Source: DASUAS01 sp963750045 (GTDB lineage Bacteria > Actinomycetota > Acidimicrobiia > IMCC26256 > DASPTH01). Taken from it: a DNA stretch of 64,000 nucleotides. The translations under genes were made by a program, and so were the position numbers. The notes below the pieces were generated by a model that worked only from the letters and a program-made list of their open reading frames with translations, was not told the origin of the DNA and made no database searches. Shown here piece after piece: positions 55,403 through 63,862 of the stretch (position 1 is its first letter; every line of letters starts with the position of its first letter). Where the stretch lies: the NCBI GenBank assembly GCA_963750045.1, contig CAVVPD010000006.1:62001-126000 (forward strand), read 5' to 3'.

Positions 55403-56581
55403 ATGACCCGCACCCGCTTCCCCGGTCTCTGCATCATCGATGCCGACACCCACCTGACCGAGCCCCACGACCTCTGGACGTCGCGGGCGCCGAAGGGCTA
55501 CGAGGACCGTGTGCCGCAGGTCCGTGACGTCGACGGCGTGCCCACGTGGACGATCGACGGAGTGGCGCTCTCGCGCGCCGGGGCCTCGGGGGTCGTCGGC
55601 GCCGACGGCGTCAAGGTTCCCGGGACCACCTTCTTCCAGTGGAACATCGAGGACGTGCACCCCGGCGCCTACGAGGTCGAGCCTCGCCTCGCGATGATGG
55701 ACGATCAGGGCATCTGGGCCCAGATCGTCTACCCGAACACCGTGGGGTTCGGGGGCCAGAAATTCGCCGAGGTCGGCGACGAGACCCTGCGCCGGCTGTC
55801 GGTCGAGCTCTACAACGACGCCATGGCCGAGATCCAGGAGTCGTCCGGTCAGCGGCTCTTCCCGATGGGGATCGTGCCGTGGTGGGACGTCGACCTCGCG
55901 GTCCCCGAGATCGAGCGCATCGCCGCCCTCGGGCTGCGGGGCATCAACACCACGACGGCGCCGCACGACCACGGCCTGCCCGACCTCGGTGACGAGCACT
56001 GGAACCCGATGTGGGAGGTGGCGAGCAGCCTCGGGTTGCCGGTGAACTTCCACATCGGCGCGAGCGAGTCGTCGCTGTCGTGGTTCGGTTCGGTGCCGTG
56101 GCCCTCGTTGAACGGCGACCAGAAGCTCGGCCTCGGCTCGGCGATGATGTACCTCAACAACGCCGGCGTGATCGGCAACATCATCTACTGCGGCGTGCTC
56201 GAGCGGTTCCCCGATCTCCAGATCGTGTCGGTCGAGAGTGGGGTCGGCTGGATCCCGTTCCTCCTCAAGGCGCTCGACTACCAGGTCGGGGAGATGACGC
56301 CCGGCTCGATGGACAACCTCTCGATGGCGCCGTCGGAGTACTTCCGCCGCCAGATCCACTCGTGCTTCTGGTTCGAGCGGGCCGGCCTCGGCGATGCGAT
56401 CGAGAGCGTGGGCGTCGACCACCTCATGTTCGAGACCGACTTCCCCCATCCGACCTGCATCTATCCCGACGGGCTCGAGTACACGGCCGCCGCGCTCGCC
56501 GACGTCGAACCCGACGCGACGGCCAAGATCATGGGACTCAACGCGGCGAACCTCTACCGCATCCCGCTCCCGACGGCCTGA
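55403..56581 (+). CDS. Amidohydrolase family protein (PF04909 type)
   Basis: This 392-residue TIM-barrel hydrolase starts at ATG 55403. It has IIDADTHLTEPHDLW (about residue 11, DxH), WNPMWEVASSLGLPVNFHIG (about 201), VSVESGVGWIPFLLKALDY (about 275) and FETDFPHPTCIYPDG (about 345, terminal Asp). It differs more from the other four amidohydrolases than they do from each other, and lacks the MRPGCFDVHER block. A two-gene run with the SDR follows (9 bp gap). Confidence 0.86.
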   Translation: MTRTRFPGLCIIDADTHLTEPHDLWTSRAPKGYEDRVPQVRDVDGVPTWTIDGVALSRAGASGVVGADGVKVPGTTFFQWNIEDVHPGAYEVEPRLAMMDDQGIWAQIVYPNTVGFGGQKFAEVGDETLRRLSVELYNDAMAEIQESSGQRLFPMGIVPWWDVDLAVPEIERIAALGLRGINTTTAPHDHGLPDLGDEHWNPMWEVASSLGLPVNFHIGASESSLSWFGSVPWPSLNGDQKLGLGSAMMYLNNAGVIGNIIYCGVLERFPDLQIVSVESGVGWIPFLLKALDYQVGEMTPGSMDNLSMAPSEYFRRQIHSCFWFERAGLGDAIESVGVDHLMFETDFPHPTCIYPDGLEYTAAALADVEPDATAKIMGLNAANLYRIPLPTA

Positions 56582-56590
56582 GGGACGATC

Positions 56591-57364
56591 GTGGGCGACC
56601 GCCTCCACGGCAACGTCGTCATCGTCAGCGGGTCGGCCGGAGGCCAGGGTGCCGCCGAGGTCACGCTCCTGGCCGCGCAGGGTGCGCAGGTGGTCGTCGC
56701 CGACATCGACGACGATGCCGGCGCCGCGCTCGCGGAAGACATCGGTGACGGCGCGATCTACCACCACCTCGACGTGCGGTCGGAGGAGGACTGGCGGGCG
56801 ACGCTCGCCGCCGCAGTCGCCGCGTTCGGCCGGGTCACCGCCCTGGTCAACAACGCCGGGGTCAGCACGAAGCCCCGTTCGATCATCAAGACCCCGGTGG
56901 ACGAGTACCGCGCGGTGATCGAGGTCAACCAGATCGGCGCCTACACCGGGATCCATGTCGTCGCGCCCGCCATCGTCGACGCCGGTGGCGGCAGCATCGT
57001 CAACGTCTCCTCGGTGAACGGCTTCGTCGGCGCGTGGGGGATCGCGGGGTACGTCACGTCGAAGTTCGCGCTGCGCGGGCTCACACGCGTCGCCGCCATC
57101 GAGCTCGCGGGGAAGGGCGTCCGCGTCAACTCGATCCATCCCGGTCCGATCGACACCGAGATGCTGCGCACCGGCCTTCCGGCCGGCGTCGATCCGGTGA
57201 CCGCGATGGCGGGCGCCGTGCCCGCCGGCCGTGTGGGCCGACCCGGCGAGGTCGCGGCGCTGGTCGCCTTCCTGGTGTCGGACGAGTCGTCGTTCTGCCA
57301 CGGAGGCGAGTTCGCGGTCGACGGGGGCTTCCTCGCCGGTCCGGTGGGTTACCCGGGCCAGTGA
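56591..57364 (+). CDS. Short-chain dehydrogenase/reductase (hydroxysteroid-dehydrogenase-like)
   Basis: This 257-residue SDR starts at GTG 56591. It has the cofactor loop SGSAGGQG (about residues 13-20), ADIDDDAG after strand 2 (suggesting NAD), NNAG (about 91), serine in NVSSVNG (about 140) and Tyr154/Lys158 (YVTSK). The SVNGFVGAWGIAGYVTSKFA stretch resembles 3-alpha/20-beta-hydroxysteroid dehydrogenases, but many SDRs share it. It is co-directional with the serine hydrolase downstream. Confidence 0.87.
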   Translation: MGDRLHGNVVIVSGSAGGQGAAEVTLLAAQGAQVVVADIDDDAGAALAEDIGDGAIYHHLDVRSEEDWRATLAAAVAAFGRVTALVNNAGVSTKPRSIIKTPVDEYRAVIEVNQIGAYTGIHVVAPAIVDAGGGSIVNVSSVNGFVGAWGIAGYVTSKFALRGLTRVAAIELAGKGVRVNSIHPGPIDTEMLRTGLPAGVDPVTAMAGAVPAGRVGRPGEVAALVAFLVSDESSFCHGGEFAVDGGFLAGPVGYPGQ

Positions 57365-57394
57365 CGCCCTCGCCGCTCGTCCCGGAGGCCCCGA

Positions 57395-58557
57395 GTGTCC
57401 GCTGAACCGGCGGCGGAGGTCGCGGGCTCCTGCGATCCCGCCTTCGCCGCGGTGCGCGACGCCTTCGCCCGGAACTTCGCCGACGGTCTCGAGCTGGGTG
57501 CCTCGTTGGCGATCAGCATCGACGGTCGCAACGTCGTCGACGTGTGGGGCGGCTTCCTCGACGCCGGCCGCACACGTCCGTGGGCCGAGGACTCGTTGGT
57601 CTGCGTGTTCTCGTGCACCAAGGGCGTCGCCGCGATCGCCACGATGTGGGCGGTGGCGAGGGGTCTCGTCGATCTCGACGCGCCGGTGGCGTCCTCCTGG
57701 CCCGAGTTCGCCGCCGAGGGAAAGGACGAGCTGCCGGTGCGGTGGCTCCTGACCCACGAGGCCGGGCTGCCCGCGATCTCGGCGCACATGCCCCGAGGCT
57801 CGCTCAGCGACTGGGAGGCGATGACCACCGCGCTCGCGGCGCAGAAGCCCTGGTGGGAACCCGGCCACGGCCACGGCTACCACGGTGTGACCTTCGGTCA
57901 CCTCGTCGGCGAGGTGTTGCGGCGCGCCACCGGGCGCACGTGCGGCGAGCTCGTCCACGACGAGCTGGCACGGCCACTCGACGTCGAGCTGTGGATGCCG
58001 TTGCCGGCCGAGTGCGACGAGCGGACCGCGGATCTCGTCGTCGAGCTCGCCGAGGAGGGCACGTTCTTCGACCGGTGGGACCCGCAGACCTCACTGGGGC
58101 CGAAGGCGTTCGGCAACCCGCCCGACGCCAACGACCCCGCCCACTGCATGACCGACGAGTGGCGCCGCGCCGAGATCCCCGCGGCCAACATGCACGCCAA
58201 CCGCGCGCGCTCGACCGCGTGTACTCGGTGCTGGCGCGCCACGGCCGGTCCGGCGGCACCGAGCTGGTGCCGCGCGAGCTGGTGGAGGAGTTCGGCCGGG
58301 TGCACGTGCAGGGCGACGACCTCGTGATGGAGCTGCCGACCGCGTTCGGCCTCGGTTTCGAGCACACCATTCCCGAGTGGCGCTTCGGCCCGAGCCCGCA
58401 CACGTTCGGGCACAACGGCAGCGGCGGCTCGCTCGGCGTCGTCGACCCCGACTCCGGGGTGTCCTTCGGGTACACGATGAACCGCCTCTGGTGGGGTCCC
58501 GACCGCACCGACCCCCGCTGGGGCCCGATCTTCGACGCCCTCTACGCCGCGCTCTGA
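57395..58557 (+). CDS. Beta-lactamase-related serine hydrolase/esterase (frame-broken)
   Basis: This class-C-like serine hydrolase of about 387 residues starts at GTG 57395 after GGAGG. The catalytic SxxK is SCTK (Ser73, Lys76); the tyrosine motif is GYHGVTFGHLVGEVLRR (about 160); and HNGSGGSLG near the C-terminus replaces the KTG triad, as in EstB/LipL-type esterases. The frame changes near 58200-58211 (ANMHAN to ALDRVYSVLARHG) in a CGCGCGCGC run, restored by one base. It is likely an ester or lactone hydrolase rather than an antibiotic-resistance enzyme. Confidence 0.85.
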
Positions 58558-58721
58558 CCCCCGGCGCCCCGGCCCTCGCGGTCAGCTCGCGGTCGCTCCC
58601 CGGCTCGTGTCGCGCGGGCGCCCATGATCGGCGGATCGGGGGTGGCGCGCAGAGTCTCGGACTACGGTTCGTCGAGCCCAGCGGGAAGGGCCCCGCCTTC
58701 CGATCGCGCAGGGGATGGGTC

Positions 58722-59471
58722 ATGGATGACGAGCAGGGGATTGCCACAACGCGTCAGCTGGCGACCGGCTTCGTGGAGGCGGCACACGTTGGCGGTGGCG
58801 AATGTGCGATCCCGTCGTGTCCTGAGTGGACGATGAGACAGCTCGGCGAGCACGTCGCAGTGGAGTACGCCGGCTGGTACTACTCGAACCTCACCCTCGC
58901 TCCAGGTCATCCTGATCCGATGAAGGCTACGGCGGCCGCACTGCCGCCGATGCCCGACGAGTTCGAGGAGTTGCTCGACTACATCGTGCGGAACGCGTCG
59001 CGATTCGCCGATCACGCCAGAGACATCGAACTTGATCGCGACGTCTGGGTGTTCGACAGCGTGGGTCCTGCCCGGTTCTGGCTGCGTCAGACCATCATGG
59101 AAGTCGCAGTCCATGCCTGGGACGCGGCGATGGCAGTCGGGCATCCCAGCCCGCTCAGCGACCAGATCTCCCTCGAGGTCATCGACCAGAAGTGTGCGGC
59201 GCAGTACCACCGTGGCCAGTGGTGGGGGGAGCCATGGACTCCGCCGTCCACGCCGTTCGGCCTCATCGCGACAGACGCAGGGGCCTCGTGGTGCCTGTAC
59301 GAAGAAGACGGCCGTGCGCACTACGAATCTGGCAGTGCCAAGGACGCGGCGGCACGGGTCACCGCAACGGCCGAGAGCCTCTGCCTGTGGTTGGACGGTC
59401 GCCAAACACCTTCCGAGGTCACGGTGATCGGGGACCCAGCCATCGCTCAGGCGTGGCGTCACTTGAATTGA
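58722..59471 (+). CDS. DinB/MDMPI-type protein (maleylpyruvate-isomerase family)
   Basis: This 249-residue protein starts at ATG 58722. It has the N-terminal helical-bundle motif CPEWTMRQLGEHVAVEYAGW (about residue 33, His ligand) and the WLRQTIMEVAVHAWDAAMAVG segment (about 118, Glu and His) typical of mycothiol-dependent metalloenzymes. A C-terminal domain with AARVTATAESLCLWLDGR follows. The usual task is thiol transfer or isomerisation, but many members are uncharacterised. Third codon positions are less G/C-biased than in nearby catabolic genes. The 164 bp before it hold no feature I can name. Confidence 0.82.
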   Translation: MDDEQGIATTRQLATGFVEAAHVGGGECAIPSCPEWTMRQLGEHVAVEYAGWYYSNLTLAPGHPDPMKATAAALPPMPDEFEELLDYIVRNASRFADHARDIELDRDVWVFDSVGPARFWLRQTIMEVAVHAWDAAMAVGHPSPLSDQISLEVIDQKCAAQYHRGQWWGEPWTPPSTPFGLIATDAGASWCLYEEDGRAHYESGSAKDAAARVTATAESLCLWLDGRQTPSEVTVIGDPAIAQAWRHLN

Positions 59472-59552
59472 GCTGACGGGTCCACCCAGGGGAACCACCG
59501 CAAGCCAATGGTCAGCGTTCCTGGCTGTCCCCGACCGCCGGGACCGAGCGCC

Positions 59553-60200
59553 CTACTGCAGCGAGAAGGGCGGGTACTCGTCGGTGAGGAGCACGAAGCC
59601 GTAAGCCTGCACACGCACCGACCAGCGCACCGCGCCCACGACGAAGCGCCGCATACCCTCGGGCCACTTCCCGGTGAACAACACCGCGAAGAACGCGATG
59701 ACGTGCACGACGAACACGCCGATGAAGATGAACCCCAGCACGATCAGGTGCGGGATGGCGAGGAGCCACTTCACGAGCGGGAGCCACCGGTTGAGTTCGT
59801 CCGGTGGCATCACCGCCACGGACGCCGCGTCCGCGCCGTTGTCGCCTGCCACCACCTCGAAGTCGAACGGCGGGTACTCGTTGCGCATGTAGGACGCGAA
59901 TGACCACACGCGCCATTGGTACCGAAGCACCATGGTCTGGAAGCCGACGAAGGGGTTCTGTCGCGTGAACAGGATCGTGAAGACCGAGATCAGCGCGAGG
60001 ATCTCGGCGACGATGCCGAGCCCGTAGATCACGAGGAAATGCGGGATGGCGAGGATCCAGTTCACCGGCGCGCGCCAGTTCTGTACCGCGAGTGGCGCGT
60101 CGAGACCGAGGCTCACGGGGTAGTCGCGTCCCTGCCCGCCGCCTCCCGACGGCGGCGCCGCGGGGGGCTGGGGCGGCGGTGGTGGGGTTGCGTTGGTCAT
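59553..60200 (-). CDS. DUF4389 membrane protein
   Basis: This 215-residue protein starts at ATG 60200 with a Pro/Gly-rich cytoplasmic tail (residues 1-25). It has two DUF4389 repeats, each with the NWxLAIPH-like entry (NWILAIPHFLVIYGLG, about 47; KWLLAIPHLIVLGFIFIG, about 144) and ending NEYPPFDFE or DEYPPFSLQ. About four transmembrane segments are expected. Function is unknown. The gene is intact, and the 244 bp upstream of it contain no gene I can support. Confidence 0.82.
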   Translation of the reverse strand: MTNATPPPPPQPPAAPPSGGGGQGRDYPVSLGLDAPLAVQNWRAPVNWILAIPHFLVIYGLGIVAEILALISVFTILFTRQNPFVGFQTMVLRYQWRVWSFASYMRNEYPPFDFEVVAGDNGADAASVAVMPPDELNRWLPLVKWLLAIPHLIVLGFIFIGVFVVHVIAFFAVLFTGKWPEGMRRFVVGAVRWSVRVQAYGFVLLTDEYPPFSLQ

Positions 60201-60444
60201 TGCGACCCTCCCGGGGGCGTCGGACTGTGTGACGTCGCTCCGTGTCTACCTCACCGCGGCCGTCGAGCGCTCGACCCAGTGCGACCTCGTCGTCGGCAAT
60301 GCGGCGGAGCAGCTCGGAGCCGATGCCGCAAATCGGCGATGACCAACCGCTCGCGGCCCTGTCCCGAATCGCCGGCTCGGCGCCGCAGCAGTCTGTGCGC
60401 ACGTTCCGGCGCGAGGGCTAGGTCCAGCCCGGAACGCGTCGCGG

Positions 60445-61239
60445 TCAGGTGTGGCAGTCGGAGCGGAGGAGTTCGGCGGAGCTGACACGGAATCTGAAGA
60501 ACTCGCCGTCGGCCCATCGCTCTGTCCCGAAATGCCAGCCCACACTTCCCTTGGTCGGGATGGTGATGCCGTCGAACGTGCGATGCTCGGTCATCGTTCC
60601 CCCGAACGTGTGCAGACCGAACGTCCCGGTGTTGTCAGGATCACCCCAACGTTCGAGCGCGAGTGATTCGACTCGCGCATCGCTGTCGAGTCGGTACTCC
60701 ACGTCGATCGGTCCCGCGGCGGTCGGTATGGTCGCGACGGGGTGACCCGTGGTTCCAATTCGCCACTCGACACCGAAACCGGGTACCAGCGTGGTGGGGA
60801 GCCAGAACGCTTCGCCTGCCTCGCGGCCCGCAGCGCTGCGGCTGACGTCGGGGCCGGAAGCGGAAGCGACGCTTACCAGTCCGCCGAGCTTCCACTGCAT
60901 CTCGCCGCTGCCGTCGACGAATTGGTCGAAGCCTGCGATGATCACTGCGACTCGGGCTCGCCAGACGAACCCGCGGCCGGGAGCGAGTATCTCCGTCGAA
61001 CGAAACGGCAACCATCGCTTCAGCTTGATGGAACCTCGGATGCGAAGACGAGCCGCCGCGGCGAGTGGTGTCCCCGGCGCGATCGCAGTTGTCAACAGCC
61101 GGCGTACCTCCGCCGGCGCTTCCGTCACGTCCGCTTCGGAGAAGACTCCCGTACGAGGTGGGACGGCCAATCGGATCTCTGCGTCGTGTCGCGGCCAACC
61201 CACGTACGCATATTGCTCGCGATGCACTCGCTCGGCCAC
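60445..61239 (-). CDS. DUF6544/DUF6920-like protein
   Basis: This protein of about 264 residues probably starts at GTG 61239; GTG 61227 or 61203 are also possible, and the frame stays open upstream into the neighbouring gene. Family-like features are MQWKLGGLVSVASASGPDVS, RSAAGREAGEAFWLPTTLVP and a C-terminal GITIPTKGSVGWHFG. The predicted fold is mostly beta. Function is unknown. It diverges from a small YdeI-like gene. Confidence 0.7.
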   Translation of the reverse strand: MAERVHREQYAYVGWPRHDAEIRLAVPPRTGVFSEADVTEAPAEVRRLLTTAIAPGTPLAAAARLRIRGSIKLKRWLPFRSTEILAPGRGFVWRARVAVIIAGFDQFVDGSGEMQWKLGGLVSVASASGPDVSRSAAGREAGEAFWLPTTLVPGFGVEWRIGTTGHPVATIPTAAGPIDVEYRLDSDARVESLALERWGDPDNTGTFGLHTFGGTMTEHRTFDGITIPTKGSVGWHFGTERWADGEFFRFRVSSAELLRSDCHT

Positions 61240-61278
61240 CGAGATGGCCGAGGCTCGGACGGCCGCTACCGTGGCCTG

Positions 61279-61545
61279 ATGAGCAGCCCGCGAGTGGCCG
61301 GTGGCGTGGTCCACCGGCTTCCAGGCGACCTGCGCGAGGCGCTGATCGCCAACCCCACGGCACTCGATGCGTGGAAGGACATCACGCCGCTGGCCCGCAA
61401 CGAGTTCATCTGCTGGGTCGAGGACGCCAAGCAGGAGACGACCCGAGCACGGCGCATTCGCCGGACCGAGGAGGAGCTGGAGGAAGGTCAGCGGCGACCG
61501 TGCTGTTGGCCGGGGTGCAAGCACCGCGAGCGCACCGGCAGATAG
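61279..61545 (+). CDS. Small YdeI/OmpD-associated-like protein
   Basis: This 88-residue protein starts at ATG 61279. It contains LPGDLREALIANPTALDAWK, then ITPLARNEFICWVEDAKQET and ARRIRRTEEELEEGQRRPCC, the helical region typical of the C-terminus of YdeI/bacteriocin-protection (OmpD-associated) proteins. It ends CCWPGCKHRERTGR, with three cysteines that could bind a metal. Function is unknown. The 53 bp after it hold nothing obvious. Confidence 0.7.
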   Translation: MSSPRVAGGVVHRLPGDLREALIANPTALDAWKDITPLARNEFICWVEDAKQETTRARRIRRTEEELEEGQRRPCCWPGCKHRERTGR

Positions 61546-61598
61546 GACTCGGCGCTCCTCACGATCACTCGACCGCTGCGCCCGAACACGCCGGCGCG

Positions 61599-62768
61599 CT
61601 ACCCGCCGAAGGGGTCGAGGGAGTTGGCGACCACCCACATGGAGAAGTACTGCGCCGACGCGCCGTACGCCTGGCCGAGGGCGACCTTGGCCCCGTCGAC
61701 CTGGTGCTCGCCGGCCATGCCCCGCACCTGGAGCGCAGCCTCGGCGAAGCGCAGGAGACCCGACGCGCCGATGGGGTTCGACGACAGCACGCCGCCCGAC
61801 ATGTTCACCGGGAACGATCCGTCGAGCGCCGTGTCACCCCGCTCGACCATCTTCCAGCCCTCGGTGGGCGCGGCGATGTCGTGCGCTTCCAGCCACATGG
61901 GCTCGTACCAGCTGAACGGCACGTAGAGCTCGGCGCAGTCGAGCTGGCCGAGCGGGTCGGTGATGCCGGCCTGCGCGAACACGTCGGCCGCGCAGTCGAC
62001 CGCGCCCTGCGGGCGCACCGGGTCACGGCCGGGGAACGACGCCGGCTCCGAGCGCACCGCGGAGCCGAGGATCCATGCCGGCGGGCGGCCCGCGGCCGCC
62101 GCCGCGTTCCCACCGGCCTGGTCGGTGAACACGACCGCGCAGGCACCGTCGGACGACGGGCACGATTCGAGGAAGCGCACCGGGTCCCACATCATCGGCG
62201 AGGCCTTCACCGATTCGAGCGAGATGTCGGCCAGCTTCAGGTGGGCGTACTCGTTCTTCATCGCGTTCTGCCGGTCTTTCACCGCGACCATCGGCCCGAT
62301 GTCGGCCGGTGCACCGGTGCGGTACATGTAGGACCGCATGTAGGGCGCGAACGCTCCGCCGGCACCGATCGACGCGCCGCGGCCGGAGCCGAGCGCGAAC
62401 TGGGCGTTGCCCTCCGACTGCTTCTCGAGCGCAACCGCGAGCACGCGCGTGTGGCGGCCCACCTCGACGTGGTGGGCGGCGACGATGCCGGTGGTGCCGC
62501 CGACCGAACCGGCGGTGTGCACGCGGAACATCGGCTTGCCCGTGGCGCCGAGCGCGTCGGTGAGGTAGAGCTCGGGCTTCATGACACCCTCGAACAGGTC
62601 GGGCGCCTTGCCGACGACGACCGCGTCGATGTCGCTCCACGTCATCTGCGCGTCGTCGAGCGCGCGTAGGGCCGCTTCGCGCGCCAGGCCGGCGTAGGAG
62701 ACGTCGCGGCGGGCGCGTTTGTGGTGGGTCTGGCCGATGCCCACGATGGCGCACGGTTGGTGGCTCAC
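61599..62768 (-). CDS. Thiolase-like lipid-transfer-type protein without classical active-site residues
   Basis: This 389-residue thiolase-fold protein starts at GTG 62768, overlapping the upstream gene stop by four bases. Where thiolases have Cys it reads RVHTAGSVGGTTGIVAAHH (about residue 82), and the usual GHPxGATG block is NMSGGVLSSNPIGASG (about 338), so both catalytic Cys and His are replaced. Relatives include actinobacterial Ltp-type proteins next to DUF35 partners, some of which act as aldolases. It should form a complex with the product of the next gene. Confidence 0.83.
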   Translation of the reverse strand: MSHQPCAIVGIGQTHHKRARRDVSYAGLAREAALRALDDAQMTWSDIDAVVVGKAPDLFEGVMKPELYLTDALGATGKPMFRVHTAGSVGGTTGIVAAHHVEVGRHTRVLAVALEKQSEGNAQFALGSGRGASIGAGGAFAPYMRSYMYRTGAPADIGPMVAVKDRQNAMKNEYAHLKLADISLESVKASPMMWDPVRFLESCPSSDGACAVVFTDQAGGNAAAAAGRPPAWILGSAVRSEPASFPGRDPVRPQGAVDCAADVFAQAGITDPLGQLDCAELYVPFSWYEPMWLEAHDIAAPTEGWKMVERGDTALDGSFPVNMSGGVLSSNPIGASGLLRFAEAALQVRGMAGEHQVDGAKVALGQAYGASAQYFSMWVVANSLDPFGG

Positions 62769-63862
62769 TTGGCCGCTCCTTTGGACGCTGGCCCTTCGAA
62801 AGACGACCCCTCGAGGATGCAGACCAGGTTCTGTTGCAGGCACGGACCCGACGTCGAGTGTGCGAGCGTGCGGTGCCGGCCGTGGTCGCGGATCTGGTTC
62901 GCGGCTTCCGTGATGCGGACGAGGCCGGTGGCCATGATCGGGTTGGCGGCGAGCGGCCCACCCGACGGGTTCACCGCCACGTCGGCGCCGAGGCCGAGCG
63001 CCTCGACGAGCACCGGCTCCTCGTGGGTGAACGCGCTCTGGAGCTCGGCCACCTCGACCGGCGCCTCCTCGATGCCCGCGGCCTTTCCGGCCGACGTGGT
63101 CGACGGCGACGAAATGAGGTCGCGCATGCCCGGGTAGTGCAGCTCGCTGGAGTGCGCGAACCCGGTGATCCACACCGGGTGGTCGCACAGCTCCCTGGCC
63201 TTGTCGGCGCGGGCGATCACGACCGCGCACGCGCCGTCGGTGATCGGCGGAAGGTCGTGACGCCGCAGCGGCGAGCGCACATAGTCCTCGGCGAGCAGCG
63301 TGTCGACGTCGAAATCGCCGGTCACCTGGGCGTGGGCGTTGCCCACCGCGTCGCGGCGGCAGCGGGCGGCGATCTCGGCCATCTGGCGCTCGGTCACCTT
63401 GCCCGCGTCGACGAGCGCCCGCGCCTGGAGCGCGGCGAGGCTGGCGGCGTCGGTGCCCAGCGGCGCGAGGTAGTACGGGTCCATCTCCATCGGGTAGATG
63501 AGCGACGGGTCGGCGGTCGACGAACGACCGGAGCCCATCGCCACCGCGACGTCGATGTCGCCCAGTTGGAGGCGGATCCACGCTTCGTAGAGCGCCCACG
63601 CGCCGTCCATCTCCACGTGCGAGTCGCGCTTGGGCGGCCAAGCGCCGATGGCGTCGATGTTCTGCACGAACGAGAACGCCTGGCCGGCCACGTAGTCACA
63701 GCTGCCGGCGCAGGTGAAGTCGACCTCGTGCCGGGTGATCCCTGCGTCTTCCACCGCGCCGGTGATCACCTCGAGCAACATCTGAGCTTCGGTCTTGTCG
63801 GTGGTCCTCACCATCGGCGACGCGGACCAGCCGATGAGCGCGATGTCGTCGGAGTTGGGCAT
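62765..63862 (-). CDS. Thiolase-like lipid-transfer-type protein without classical active-site residues
   Basis: This 365-residue thiolase-fold protein starts at ATG 63862, overlapping the stop of the upstream gene by one base. It begins MPNSDDIALIGWSASPMVRT. The active-cysteine region reads SHVEMDGAWALYEAW (about residue 82) with no cysteine, and the GHPxGATG block is NPSGGPLAANPIMATG (about 308). With the 61599 gene it forms a tandem pair like mycobacterial Ltp3/Ltp4. The order DUF35-thiolase-like-thiolase-like supports one complex. Confidence 0.82.
   Translation of the reverse strand: MPNSDDIALIGWSASPMVRTTDKTEAQMLLEVITGAVEDAGITRHEVDFTCAGSCDYVAGQAFSFVQNIDAIGAWPPKRDSHVEMDGAWALYEAWIRLQLGDIDVAVAMGSGRSSTADPSLIYPMEMDPYYLAPLGTDAASLAALQARALVDAGKVTERQMAEIAARCRRDAVGNAHAQVTGDFDVDTLLAEDYVRSPLRRHDLPPITDGACAVVIARADKARELCDHPVWITGFAHSSELHYPGMRDLISSPSTTSAGKAAGIEEAPVEVAELQSAFTHEEPVLVEALGLGADVAVNPSGGPLAANPIMATGLVRITEAANQIRDHGRHRTLAHSTSGPCLQQNLVCILEGSSFEGPASKGAAK

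Noticed and set aside
951..58211. Programmed ribosomal frameshifting as the cause of the frame breaks
   Set aside because: No common slippery heptamer or downstream stem was seen, the needed shifts differ in direction, and unrelated metabolic genes are affected. Indels explain all cases more simply.
57395..58557. Antibiotic beta-lactamase
   Set aside because: It has SxxK but HNG-type rather than KTG-type third motif and no signal peptide; the esterase branch fits better.
60201..60444. Possible small gene in the gap between the DUF4389 and DUF6544-like genes
   Set aside because: Open frames here overlap the neighbours, are Arg/Ser-rich, and have neither a recognisable domain nor a ribosome site.
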